DNA of 20,713 nt from Chloroflexota bacterium (lineage in GTDB: Bacteria > Chloroflexota > Anaerolineae > Anaerolineales > UBA11579), in contig QKGK01000163.1 of the NCBI GenBank assembly GCA_003250455.1, positions 1 to 20,713 of the forward strand, in the 5' to 3' direction. A model generated the notes under the pieces. The model was not told where the DNA came from and made no database searches. It worked only from the letters and a program-made list of their open reading frames with translations. Of this stretch, positions 14,674 to 20,713 are shown piece by piece; within the stretch, counting starts at the first letter, position 1, and each line of letters begins with the position of its first letter. A program made the translations under genes and the position numbers.

Positions 14674-15903
14674 TTACTCTTCCGGGCGGAATTTGGGCAG
14701 CCAAAGCAGGGCTACCAGCGTGGTGAGCAGGAAAATCACGGCTGTGGCGGTGAAGGTGGCCCGCAGGCCGGCCCAGCCGGCGATCAGCCCGCCCAACATT
14801 GGGGCCACTGACCTGCCAGCAGCGTTGATGGCGTTATCCAGCCCATAGACACCGCCTTCATGTCCGGGAGTGGTATATACGGCCAGCAGGGCAGCCAACG
14901 AGGGGATGATGCCGCCCAGGGCGACCCCGGCAAGCGTCTGGAGGAGGATCAGCTGCCAGGCAGCGGTGACAGCCGCCTGGGGCAGGTAGACCAACCCTGA
15001 AAGGAGCGTGCTGCCGATGAATACGGCCTGATGGCCGATGCGGTCTCCGAGCTTGCCCAGGTAGATGGCGCTGAGGGTGGCCGCACCGGAAGAGATGCCC
15101 ATCATCAACCCGACGGTGGAATTGATCTGGGCCTGGTTGGTGATCAGCTCCTGGGCAAAGAAGGCCAGGATGGCGATCACCATCATGCGGCCCATTTGTG
15201 TGAGGAAGCGCAAGGTGAAGGTGATGCTGACCCCGGGGGTGGTGAAGATGTTCTTCCATTCCCGGAAAAAGGATGGGGATTCGTTTTCCGCTTTGGGGGG
15301 GCGATTGTTGGGCTCTTTGATCCAGATGGTGACCACCAGGCTGCTGACGAAGAGCAGCCCCGCAGTAACAAAAAATGCGTAGCGATAATCAAGCGCATCG
15401 GCAATCGCCCCGCCGATGATAGGGCCCACGGCAACCCCAACGCCGTAGGACATTTGCAGCATGCCCATGGCATAGCCGCTTTGCTTGCGGGGAGCTACTG
15501 CTGCCAGCAAAGCGTTATTGGCCGCGATCACACCGGTGAACAGGCCCTGGATGGTGCGCAGGATGACCAGCTGCTCTCCCGATTGGACAAAGGCCATCAG
15601 CAGGACGATGATCGTGCCGGTATAGGTAGCGCGCTGGATCATCATCTTGCGCCCGAAACGGTCGGCCAGGTTGCCCCAGATGGGCGAGGCGATCATCATG
15701 GCGAAGGCCTGCCCGGAAAAGACCAGCCCGGAAAGCAGCTCGACGCTCAGGCCCATGCTGCTGCCCAGCTCTTCTACATACAGGGGGAGGAAAGGAAAAA
15801 TGCTGGAGAATCCTGCAACGGCGACCAACTGGTTGAAGGACAGGATGTACATGGTCGTCTTCCAGGATTGTGATTGGGGGGCGGTGTCGGTTTGCGTGTT
15901 CAC
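14674..15903 (-). CDS. MFS efflux transporter (DHA1 type)
   Basis: 409 aa with about 12 membrane helices, length normal for drug:H+ antiporters. Motif A is clear between helices 2 and 3: G77-NLADRFGRK86. FPFLPLYVEELG (37-48) ends helix 1 as in DHA1 transporters, and the sixth/seventh-helix loop holds EPNNRPPKAENE. Likely role: proton-driven export of a small molecule; the substrate is unknown. The start is GTG at 15903, only 8 nt below a TATAAT, so the mRNA may be leaderless. An alternative ATG at 15852 with GGAAG 6 nt upstream would drop 17 residues. The gene lies downstream of the TipAL-like regulator but is separated by a terminator and repeat R3. Confidence 0.92.
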   Translation of the reverse strand: MNTQTDTAPQSQSWKTTMYILSFNQLVAVAGFSSIFPFLPLYVEELGSSMGLSVELLSGLVFSGQAFAMMIASPIWGNLADRFGRKMMIQRATYTGTIIVLLMAFVQSGEQLVILRTIQGLFTGVIAANNALLAAVAPRKQSGYAMGMLQMSYGVGVAVGPIIGGAIADALDYRYAFFVTAGLLFVSSLVVTIWIKEPNNRPPKAENESPSFFREWKNIFTTPGVSITFTLRFLTQMGRMMVIAILAFFAQELITNQAQINSTVGLMMGISSGAATLSAIYLGKLGDRIGHQAVFIGSTLLSGLVYLPQAAVTAAWQLILLQTLAGVALGGIIPSLAALLAVYTTPGHEGGVYGLDNAINAAGRSVAPMLGGLIAGWAGLRATFTATAVIFLLTTLVALLWLPKFRPEE

Positions 15904-15911
15904 AAAGATGG

Positions 15912-15917
15912 ATTATA
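15912..15917 (-). promoter_or_regulatory. -10 box directly before the MFS start
   Basis: Perfect TATAAT on the minus strand. Its 3' end is 8 nt before the GTG at 15903, which places the transcription start at or next to the start codon. The -35 region is not recognisable. Confidence 0.5.
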
Positions 15918-15964
15918 TCATTGAGTGGGAGTCCAGAAGAAAAGGGGGAAGGTGGGTATCGCGA

Positions 15965-16040
15965 GATGGATTCCCACTAAAAGCATGTGGGAATGACACT
16001 GGAGATGTCGGCTATGTCTTTCCCGCTCTTGCAGGAACCA
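15965..16040 (+). repeat. Palindromic intergenic element R3
   Basis: Third full copy of the R1 family. Hairpin A has changed on both sides: ATTCCCAC (15970-15977) with GTGGGAAT (15987-15994), keeping the TAAAAGCAT loop seen in R2. Hairpin B is TTCCCGC (16020-16026) with GCAGGAA (16031-16037), one mismatch. The alternative pairing GGGAATGACA with TGTCTTTCCC has one mismatch. Confidence 0.7.
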
Positions 16041-16044
16041 GGGT

Positions 16045-16078
16045 AAAAAGAAAAACCTGGTGCACAAGGCACCAGGTT
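16045..16078 (-). terminator. Intrinsic terminator of the MerR/TipAL-like gene
   Basis: A perfect 10-bp stem (AACCTGGTGC, 16054-16063 with 16069-16078) with a 5-nt loop is followed on the minus strand by two T runs split by one C (16045-16055). It starts 18 nt after the regulator's stop. Confidence 0.85.
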
Positions 16079-16095
16079 AATTGGACCAAAGCGGA

Positions 16096-16851
16096 TTACT
16101 TCCCGGCATGGGTCTGGGCGTAGTGGGTGAAGGCGTCGCGGGCAAACTCGGCCAGGTCTGGATGGATGGCGTCGAAGGTGGCCTTGAAGCGCGGGTCTTC
16201 CACATACATGGGACCCAGCCCGCCGATGATCTCCGGAGTGCAGTCGTAAAAGTTGGCCGTGACGTAGTCCTGGTAGGCTTTTACCTGCGCCTGGGCGGCT
16301 TCGCTGGTCGGCCCCTGGGGGATCAGTTCGGCCATTTTCTGGAAGATGTCTCCACCTTGCTGCTTGATGGCATCTTTTTCTTCCTGGGTGTAGTTCTTCC
16401 AGCGGCGGCTGGACTGCCTGACCTTTTCGGGGTCGTACAGCTGCATGGCTTCTTTCTCGTATTCGACTTGTTTTTCTTCGCTCCATCCGGCGAAAAGCTC
16501 TTTATCGCTCATGGGATGTGCTCCTTTCAGGTGATTAATGGTGTTCTCGACGGTGTCGAGCAGGGTCAGCAGGCGGCCGGCTTCTTTTTCCAGAGCGGCT
16601 TTGTGCGCTTCCAGCGAGCGGATCAGGTTGAAGTCGGGCTGGTCCAGTACCTGTTTGATCTCTTTCAGTTCCAGGCCAAGCTCCTTGTAGAACAGGATCT
16701 GCTGGAGCCGGTAGACTTCGTCCTGCCGGTAGTGCCGGTAGCCGTTGGCGCCAACCTCAGACGGCTTGAGCAGTTCGATCTGGTCGTAGTAGTGCAGCGT
16801 GCGGGTGCTGACCCCGGCCAATTTGGCCAATTGTTTTACGGTGTATGTCAT
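16096..16851 (-). CDS. MerR-family regulator with TipAS drug-sensing domain (TipAL-like)
   Basis: 251 aa. Winged HTH of the MerR type at about 1-70 (TVKQLAKLAGVSTRTLHYYDQIELLKPS, then NGYRHYRQDEVYRLQQI), a coiled-coil dimerisation helix at about 75-112, and a TipAS domain at about 118-250 (FAGWSEEKQVEYEKEAMQLY; FYDCTPEIIGGLGPMYVEDPRF; C204). TipAL proteins bind thiopeptide-like or other amphipathic ligands and activate transcription by untwisting over-long promoters, including their own. ATG at 16851 has GAGGT 6 nt upstream; the longer reading from 16878 starts inside the -10 box. Its own promoter has a 19-bp spacer, so autoregulation is likely. The MFS gene downstream is a plausible but unproven target. 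Confidence 0.93.
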   Translation of the reverse strand: MTYTVKQLAKLAGVSTRTLHYYDQIELLKPSEVGANGYRHYRQDEVYRLQQILFYKELGLELKEIKQVLDQPDFNLIRSLEAHKAALEKEAGRLLTLLDTVENTINHLKGAHPMSDKELFAGWSEEKQVEYEKEAMQLYDPEKVRQSSRRWKNYTQEEKDAIKQQGGDIFQKMAELIPQGPTSEAAQAQVKAYQDYVTANFYDCTPEIIGGLGPMYVEDPRFKATFDAIHPDLAEFARDAFTHYAQTHAGK

Positions 16852-16873
16852 GACTTTACCTCGTATGAAGGAT

Positions 16874-16904
16874 ATCATAAACTATGACGTTACGTTAATG
16901 TCAA
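16874..16904 (-). promoter_or_regulatory. MerR-type promoter with 19-bp spacer and dyad
   Basis: TTGACA (16899-16904) and TATGAT (16874-16879) on the minus strand are separated by exactly 19 bp, the over-long spacing typical of MerR-activated promoters. An imperfect dyad (TGAC..TTA...TAA..GTCA, 16885-16903, 7 of 9 pairs) overlaps the -35 and spacer. The regulator encoded immediately downstream is of the MerR family. Confidence 0.75.
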
Positions 16905-16993
16905 GGGGGAGTTGGGAGAAAGTCTAATAGCCGGGTAGTCGTTAGTCTTGTAGTCAATCAGGCACTTAGTGATCAGGCACCGAGGAAATTGGT

Positions 16994-17020
16994 TGTCATG
17001 CTGAGCGAAGCGAAGCATCC
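16994..17020 (+). repeat. Dispersed motif of the TGCTGAGCGAAGCGAAGCATC type
   Basis: A 27-bp stretch containing TGAGCGAAGCGAAGCAT, with an internal GCGAA / GCGAA tandem. I recall near-identical sequence scattered through many bacterial and environmental genomes; this is unverified here. It sits in the gene-free gap 16905-17190, which otherwise shows no ORF with support. Confidence 0.5.
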
Positions 17021-17075
17021 ACCGATAAAACAGGTAGCGGGCAGAAATTTTTGGGTCAGGCGTAAAAAAAATCAA

Positions 17076-17107
17076 CCACAGATACACACAGATGCACACG
17101 GATAAAA
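17076..17107 (+). repeat. Three tandem 10-mers (CACAGATACA-like)
   Basis: Three imperfect 10-bp units (CACAGATACA, CACAGATGCA, CACGGATAAA) in direct tandem. Similar ACAGATACACAGAT strings are common dispersed elements in environmental genomes, from memory. No ORF is present. Confidence 0.5.
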
Positions 17108-17190
17108 ACAAAATTTAGGAGGATGAGCAATAGCGTTGCCCAGGCTTTTTATAGAAGTTTTCTCGCACAGCCTTGGAATGACAAAAATGT

Positions 17191-17808
17191 TTATGCCCTG
17201 GTAACCTTTTCCAGCCAGGCCGGGTAGCTGAGGGATTGGGCCTGGGTAAGTTCAGCGGGAGGGGATTGGAGGAGATGTTCCGCAAGCTGGAGAAGTTTGT
17301 CAAAGCCGATCTCCGGTGGGCCATTCAGCTCCATGCCGACCGTCCACCAGGTTTCTTTTTCAGCAAGCAGCACTTCGGTGAGCTCCAACCCGGCGAAGGG
17401 GGTGGAGTATTCTCCCGGCGGGTTGAGGGAGATCTCTCCCTGTTCGGAAAAGGTGTACAGCAGTACCTGCCGGGCTTTGCGCACCGGGACCCAATTGGCA
17501 GAGTCGAGGTCCAGCGGGGCAGCGGATGTTGCCAGCGGGAAAGACCATTTGACCCAGCTTTCGACACGCCCGGTGAGGCGGGGATGAAAAGCGAAATCCC
17601 CATGGTCGGCGATGCGCTGCTTGACTTCCAAACCCCCTTGGCGGGTTTTAACGCCCAGGGTAATATCCACGCCCAGTAAATAATCGTCGGTGCGGGGCGG
17701 CTGGACGATGCGCTTGCCAAGGGCTTCATACCATGCCTGGACGGGCTGGGGAATATGGCCGGTGGCAAACCAGCGGACTTCGTGGGTGTGGAAGGGGATG
17801 GTGGGCAT
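17191..17808 (-). CDS. CYTH-like hypothetical protein
   Basis: 205 aa with no membrane segment. I do not firmly recognise it. EVRWF (10-14), RTDDYLLG (39-46), GVKTRQGGLEVKQR (52-65) and ESWVKWSF (83-90) give alternating charged strands (E-x-R, K-x-R, E-x-K-x-R) like those lining the tunnel of CYTH / triphosphate-tunnel enzymes, which act on triphosphates, polyphosphate or thiamine triphosphate. The acidic metal-binding residues are not all evident, so it may be a non-catalytic relative. ATG at 17808 has AAGGA 9 nt upstream. It is transcribed divergently from dnaK across a 224-nt gap that holds a -10 box and two dyads. Confidence 0.65.
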   Translation of the reverse strand: MPTIPFHTHEVRWFATGHIPQPVQAWYEALGKRIVQPPRTDDYLLGVDITLGVKTRQGGLEVKQRIADHGDFAFHPRLTGRVESWVKWSFPLATSAAPLDLDSANWVPVRKARQVLLYTFSEQGEISLNPPGEYSTPFAGLELTEVLLAEKETWWTVGMELNGPPEIGFDKLLQLAEHLLQSPPAELTQAQSLSYPAWLEKVTRA

Positions 17809-17843
17809 TTCCTGGATTCCTTCTGACAGGATGTTTTGAGAAA

Positions 17844-17873
17844 AGGTAAAAATTGGCTTTTTTACCTATTATA
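17844..17873 (-). promoter_or_regulatory. -10 box and adjoining 9-bp dyad before the CYTH-like gene
   Basis: Perfect TATAAT on the minus strand (17868-17873). It directly adjoins a perfect 9-bp inverted repeat, AGGTAAAAA (17844-17852) with TTTTTACCT (17859-17867), that would cover the transcription start. It could be an operator or a leader hairpin. No -35 is clear. Confidence 0.45.
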
Positions 17874-17965
17874 CAAAAGGTGCAGTGGAAAGCGGGTATT
17901 TCTTCTAATAATTCTCCAACACTTTTCTAACTCTGGTCTTGTACTCGTGCGGTATCCTATAGTCG

Positions 17966-17986
17966 TGCAAAACATAGCGTTTTGCA
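17966..17986. promoter_or_regulatory. Perfect dyad upstream of dnaK (operator candidate)
   Basis: TGCAAAAC (17966-17973) and GTTTTGCA (17979-17986) form a perfect 8-bp inverted repeat with a 5-nt spacer, ending 46 nt before the dnaK ATG and just below a TATAGT at 17958-17963. It is neither CIRCE (TTAGCACTC-N9-GAGTGCTAA) nor HAIR (CTTGAGT-N7-ACTCAAG). No sigma32-type promoter is visible. Confidence 0.45.
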
Positions 17987-18032
17987 TAATTTATGAAATG
18001 ATACATGTGGCTGTGTAAGAAGGAGGCAAAAC

Positions 18033-19994
18033 ATGTCTAAAATTATTGGTATTGACCTGGGGACCACCAACAGTGTTGTGTCGGTGATGGAAGGCGGCGA
18101 TCCGACTGTGATCACCACCGCAGAAGGCTCGCGGCTGGTGCCCTCGGTGGTTGGGTTCTCCAAGAATGGGGAGCGGCTGGTCGGCCAGACGGCGAAACGT
18201 CAGGCTGTGATCAACCCTGAGAACACCGTGTCCTCGATCAAGCGGTTTATGGGCCGCCATTACGACGAAGTGGAAACCGAACGGAAAATGGTTGCTTACC
18301 AGGTCGTCCAGGGGCCGAATGGGGACGCCCGCGTGAAGATCCCGCAGACGGGCAAGGAATACAGCCCGCAGGAGATCTCGGCGATGGTGCTCGGTAAATT
18401 GAAGACCGATGCGGAAGCCTACCTGGGCGAACCGGTTACCCAGGCAGTGATCACCGTCCCGGCGTACTTCAACGACAGCCAGCGGCAGGCGACCAAAGAT
18501 GCTGGCAGGATTGCCGGTCTGGACGTGCTGCGGATCATCAACGAACCGACCGCGGCCGCGCTGGCATACGGCCTGGATAAAAAAGAAAATGAAACCATTC
18601 TGGTCTTCGACCTGGGTGGCGGCACCTTCGACGTCTCCGTCCTGGAAGTGGGTGATGGCGTTATCGAAGTGAAGTCCACCAACGGCGACACCCATTTGGG
18701 TGGTGATGACTGGGATGAGAAACTGGTCAACTACCTGGCGGACGAATTCAAGAAAGCGCAGGGCATCGACCTGCGTCAGGACCGCCAGTCGCTGCAGCGT
18801 CTGCGTGAGGCTGCAGAGAAGGCCAAGATCGAACTTTCCACGGTGATGGAAACCGAGGTCAACCTGCCGTACATTACTGCGGATGCCAGCGGGCCGAAAC
18901 ACCTGGTGGAAAAGATCAACCGCACCAAGTTCGAACAGCTCAGCGACGACCTGGTGGAACGGATCAAGAAACCCTTTGCGGCAGCCCTGAAAGATGCCGG
19001 CCTGACCGCCGCTGACCTGGACGAGGTTGTGCTGGTAGGCGGCGCCACCCGGATGCCGATGGTACAGGAACTGGTCGAAAACCTGAGCGGGAAGAACCCG
19101 CACAAGGGTGTCAACCCGGATGAAGTTGTTTCGGTCGGCGCGGCCATCCAGGCAGGCGTGCTGGGCGGCGAGGTAAAGGACGTTTTGCTGCTGGACGTGA
19201 CCCCGCTGACCCTGGGGATTGAAACCCTCGGTTCGGTGATGACCCCGATGATCGAGCGCAACACGACCATCCCGGTGCGCAAGAACGAGGTCTTCTCGAC
19301 TGCCGAAGATAACCAGACTGCTGTGGATATCCACATTTTGCAGGGTGAACGCACCATGGCTGGCGATAACATGAGCCTGGGCCGCTTCCGGCTGGAAGGC
19401 CTTCCGCCAGCACCGCGGGGCTTACCGCAGGTGGAAGTAACTTTCGACATTGACGCCAACGGTATTCTAAACGTGACTGCCAAGGACAAAGCTACCGGCA
19501 AAGAGCAGAAGATCACCATTACGGCCAGTACCAACCTGAACGAAAAGGATATCGACCAGATGGTGGAGCAGGCGAAAGCTCACAAAGCGGAAGATGAAAA
19601 ACGCCGAGAGCTGATCACTGCCAAAAACAACGCTGACAGCCTGGCCTACCAGACGGAAAAAACGCTCAACGAACTGGGCGATAAGGTCCCGGCGGATGAG
19701 AAGTCGAAGATCGAAGCGCAGATCAAATCGCTGCGTGAAGCTGCTCAGGGTGAAGACCTGAACAAGATCAAGCAGCAAACCGACGCACTGCAGAACGCAT
19801 TCCATGCGCTCAGCCAGCAGTTGTACGCCCAGGAAGGCCAGGGACAGCCAGGCGCTGCACCCAGCGGGATGCCTGGGGCTGACTTCCCGAATTACGGTGG
19901 TCAGGGCGGGCCGGCGAACGGAAATAGTTCCAACGGCCACGGCAACACTGACAATGAAGGGGAAGTGCTGGAAGGCGAGTTCACCGAGAACTAA
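18033..19994 (+). CDS. dnaK: Molecular chaperone DnaK (Hsp70)
   Basis: 653 aa, slightly longer than the typical 610-640. It is the ATP-dependent cytoplasmic chaperone that works with DnaJ and GrpE on unfolded clients. The nucleotide-binding domain (about 1-385) shows the phosphate-1 loop GIDLGTTNS (6-14), NEPTAAALAYG, the phosphate-2 motif DLGGGTFDVS and VLVGGATRMP. The linker DVLLLDVTPLTLG precedes the substrate-binding beta domain (FSTAEDNQTAV) and a helical lid. The tail is Gly/Asn/Ser-rich and ends in an acidic EGEVLEGEFTEN, as in bacterial DnaK. AGGAGG lies 6 nt before ATG 18033. It stands alone: neither grpE nor dnaJ is adjacent, and a strong terminator follows at once. Confidence 0.98.
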   Translation: MSKIIGIDLGTTNSVVSVMEGGDPTVITTAEGSRLVPSVVGFSKNGERLVGQTAKRQAVINPENTVSSIKRFMGRHYDEVETERKMVAYQVVQGPNGDARVKIPQTGKEYSPQEISAMVLGKLKTDAEAYLGEPVTQAVITVPAYFNDSQRQATKDAGRIAGLDVLRIINEPTAAALAYGLDKKENETILVFDLGGGTFDVSVLEVGDGVIEVKSTNGDTHLGGDDWDEKLVNYLADEFKKAQGIDLRQDRQSLQRLREAAEKAKIELSTVMETEVNLPYITADASGPKHLVEKINRTKFEQLSDDLVERIKKPFAAALKDAGLTAADLDEVVLVGGATRMPMVQELVENLSGKNPHKGVNPDEVVSVGAAIQAGVLGGEVKDVLLLDVTPLTLGIETLGSVMTPMIERNTTIPVRKNEVFSTAEDNQTAVDIHILQGERTMAGDNMSLGRFRLEGLPPAPRGLPQVEVTFDIDANGILNVTAKDKATGKEQKITITASTNLNEKDIDQMVEQAKAHKAEDEKRRELITAKNNADSLAYQTEKTLNELGDKVPADEKSKIEAQIKSLREAAQGEDLNKIKQQTDALQNAFHALSQQLYAQEGQGQPGAAPSGMPGADFPNYGGQGGPANGNSSNGHGNTDNEGEVLEGEFTEN

Positions 19995-20012
19995 CCACCA
20001 CGCAATGTGCCA

Positions 20013-20048
20013 AAAGAGGCTATCTCATATGAGACAGCCTCTTTTTTT
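20013..20048 (+). terminator. Strong intrinsic terminator of dnaK
   Basis: AAAGAGGCT (20013-20021) pairs with AGCCTCTTT (20036-20044). Inside it, after one A/C mismatch, TCTCAT pairs with ATGAGA. Seven T follow (20042-20048). It starts 18 nt after the dnaK stop and supports a monocistronic dnaK. Confidence 0.92.
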
Positions 20049-20264
20049 ATATCTGTATGGAAGATCACACAAGGTTTACAGCCTGTTGCAAGTCTGGTTC
20101 GGTGAGTAATGATCAGACCGTCCGCTCAAATCGGGTATTGGGAGATAGGCTTTGATGCTTCCATCTGGCGAAAGAAGTTGTCTTCTGGGACAGATCTTCC
20201 ATGGAGGCCGCTGTAATCAATGAACAAAATATAGACCTAATTCATGATATTTATCAAATTACTA

Positions 20265-20270
20265 TATAAT
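20265..20270 (+). promoter_or_regulatory. -10 box of the FAD-oxidoreductase gene
   Basis: TATAAT in an AT-rich stretch 49 nt before the ATG at 20320. TTCATG 18 bp upstream is the best -35. The 20049-20264 part of this gap shows no gene or clear structure. Confidence 0.45.
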
Positions 20271-20319
20271 AGATAGATACAATTTTCGCAAATTGACGCG
20301 GAATAAGGAGAATCCCGAA

Positions 20320-20713
20320 ATGGAAAATCAAACTGTAACCAAGGGCGACATCCTTCAGGATCGGACCAGACTGGTGCAGGCTGATTACCTGGTCGTTGGT
20401 GCTGGTGCCGCAGGCATGGCTTTCGTGGATTCCCTCATCCACAACGCCGACGTCCAGGTAGCCTTACTGGACCGCCGCCATAGTGCCGGCGGTCACTGGC
20501 TTGATGCCTATCCGTTCGTGAGGCTGCATCAGGCATCCGAGTTCTATGGCGTAGTCTCGACTCCGTTGGGCAAAGGTGAGCGCCAGGCCGATGGCCCGGA
20601 GGCAGGTCTGCACGAGCGGGCTTCCGCGCCGGACATCGTCGCCTACTACGCACGCGTGCTGGAGAGCATGGTTGCCAGTGGCAAGGTCACCTTCTACCCC
20701 AACAGCGAACACC
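20320..20713 (+). CDS. FAD-dependent oxidoreductase / monooxygenase-like protein (3' end outside window)
   Basis: 131 codons are visible with no stop, so the gene continues past the window edge. After about 20 residues comes a Rossmann dinucleotide-binding motif, YLVVG-AGAAG (23-32), with VQVALLDRR about 25 residues later ending in the acidic residue that binds the FAD ribose. GGHWLDAYPFVRLHQ (about 60-74) is typical of flavin-containing monooxygenase-like and related NAD(P)/FAD oxidoreductases. ATG 20320 is preceded by AAGGAG at good spacing. The substrate is unknown, and the missing C-terminus prevents a finer call. Confidence 0.85.
   Translation, partial: MENQTVTKGDILQDRTRLVQADYLVVGAGAAGMAFVDSLIHNADVQVALLDRRHSAGGHWLDAYPFVRLHQASEFYGVVSTPLGKGERQADGPEAGLHERASAPDIVAYYARVLESMVASGKVTFYPNSEH

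Noticed and set aside
18005..18040. 11-codon upstream ORF overlapping the dnaK start
   Set aside because: No Shine-Dalgarno precedes its ATG, and the strong AGGAGG belongs to dnaK. It is likely chance.
17991..19334. 447-residue minus-strand open frame opposite dnaK
   Set aside because: It lies wholly antisense to DnaK, a long-known artefact of DnaK coding sequence.
20057..20203. Distant inverted copies of ATGGAAGATC on both sides of the 20070-20190 gap
   Set aside because: Only 10 bp at about 130 bp separation, with no second feature to support an insertion or transposon end.
784..20319. CRISPR array, tRNA, rRNA or insertion sequence in the gaps
   Set aside because: No regularly spaced repeats, cloverleaf, conserved rRNA block or transposase motif was found.
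20464..20712. Minus-strand open frames near the right edge
   Set aside because: The plus strand encodes a recognisable FAD-binding protein over the same bases.

Overview
The window reads as bacterial chromosome of moderately high GC. It most resembles an environmental Chloroflexota genome of the Anaerolineae type. That assignment is inference from four things: protein style (a TPR protein with an acidic linker and repeated D-W motifs, and a Thr/Pro-rich SH3b surface protein), the prfA-prmC-tsaC cluster, a GGQ-region variant in RF1, and many dispersed palindromic intergenic elements. No 16S rRNA or other decisive marker is present. All complete genes except the OsmC gene and dnaK lie on the minus strand. 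No rRNA, tRNA, CRISPR array, transposase or phage gene was seen.

Layout. 55-723(-): orphan NarL/LuxR response regulator. 784-1134: two promoter-plus-terminator-hairpin units with no ORF, then an OsmC-like protein (1135-1539+). 1540-2036: gene-free and rich in structure, with two copies (R1, R2) of a palindromic element flanking a cluster of three hairpins, then a perfect 13-bp hairpin. 2037-6589(-): likely transcription unit of acyl-CoA dehydrogenase, GT-C glycosyltransferase, an internally duplicated multi-pass membrane protein (TAATG overlap with the gene before it) and a membrane-anchored rhodanese. 6744-9215(-): large TPR/acidic/one-TM/HExxH metallopeptidase-like protein with its own terminator. 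9580-12144(-): prfA-prmC-tsaC translation-quality operon. 12482-14520(-): three membrane-anchored proteins behind a consensus sigma70 promoter. 14674-15903(-): MFS exporter. 16096-16851(-): TipAL-type MerR regulator behind a 19-bp-spacer promoter. 17191-17808(-): CYTH-like protein. 18033-19994(+): dnaK, with a strong terminator. 20320-end(+): start of an FAD-dependent monooxygenase-like gene cut by the window edge.

How the genes fit together. RF1 and PrmC form a known enzyme-substrate pair (PrmC methylates the GGQ glutamine of release factors), and TsaC makes the precursor for the t6A modification of tRNA, so that operon serves translation fidelity. The 12.5-14.5 kb operon is the best candidate for something undescribed. 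Two of its proteins look like the two halves of a membrane-protein family that I recall as a single chain. Here they are separate genes in swapped order, one has gained a helix-hairpin-helix tail, and an SH3b protein follows. The non-coding part is also unusual. At least four copies of a palindromic element carry compensatory stem changes and two mutually exclusive folds, and several unannotated hairpin/terminator units may be small RNAs or attenuators.
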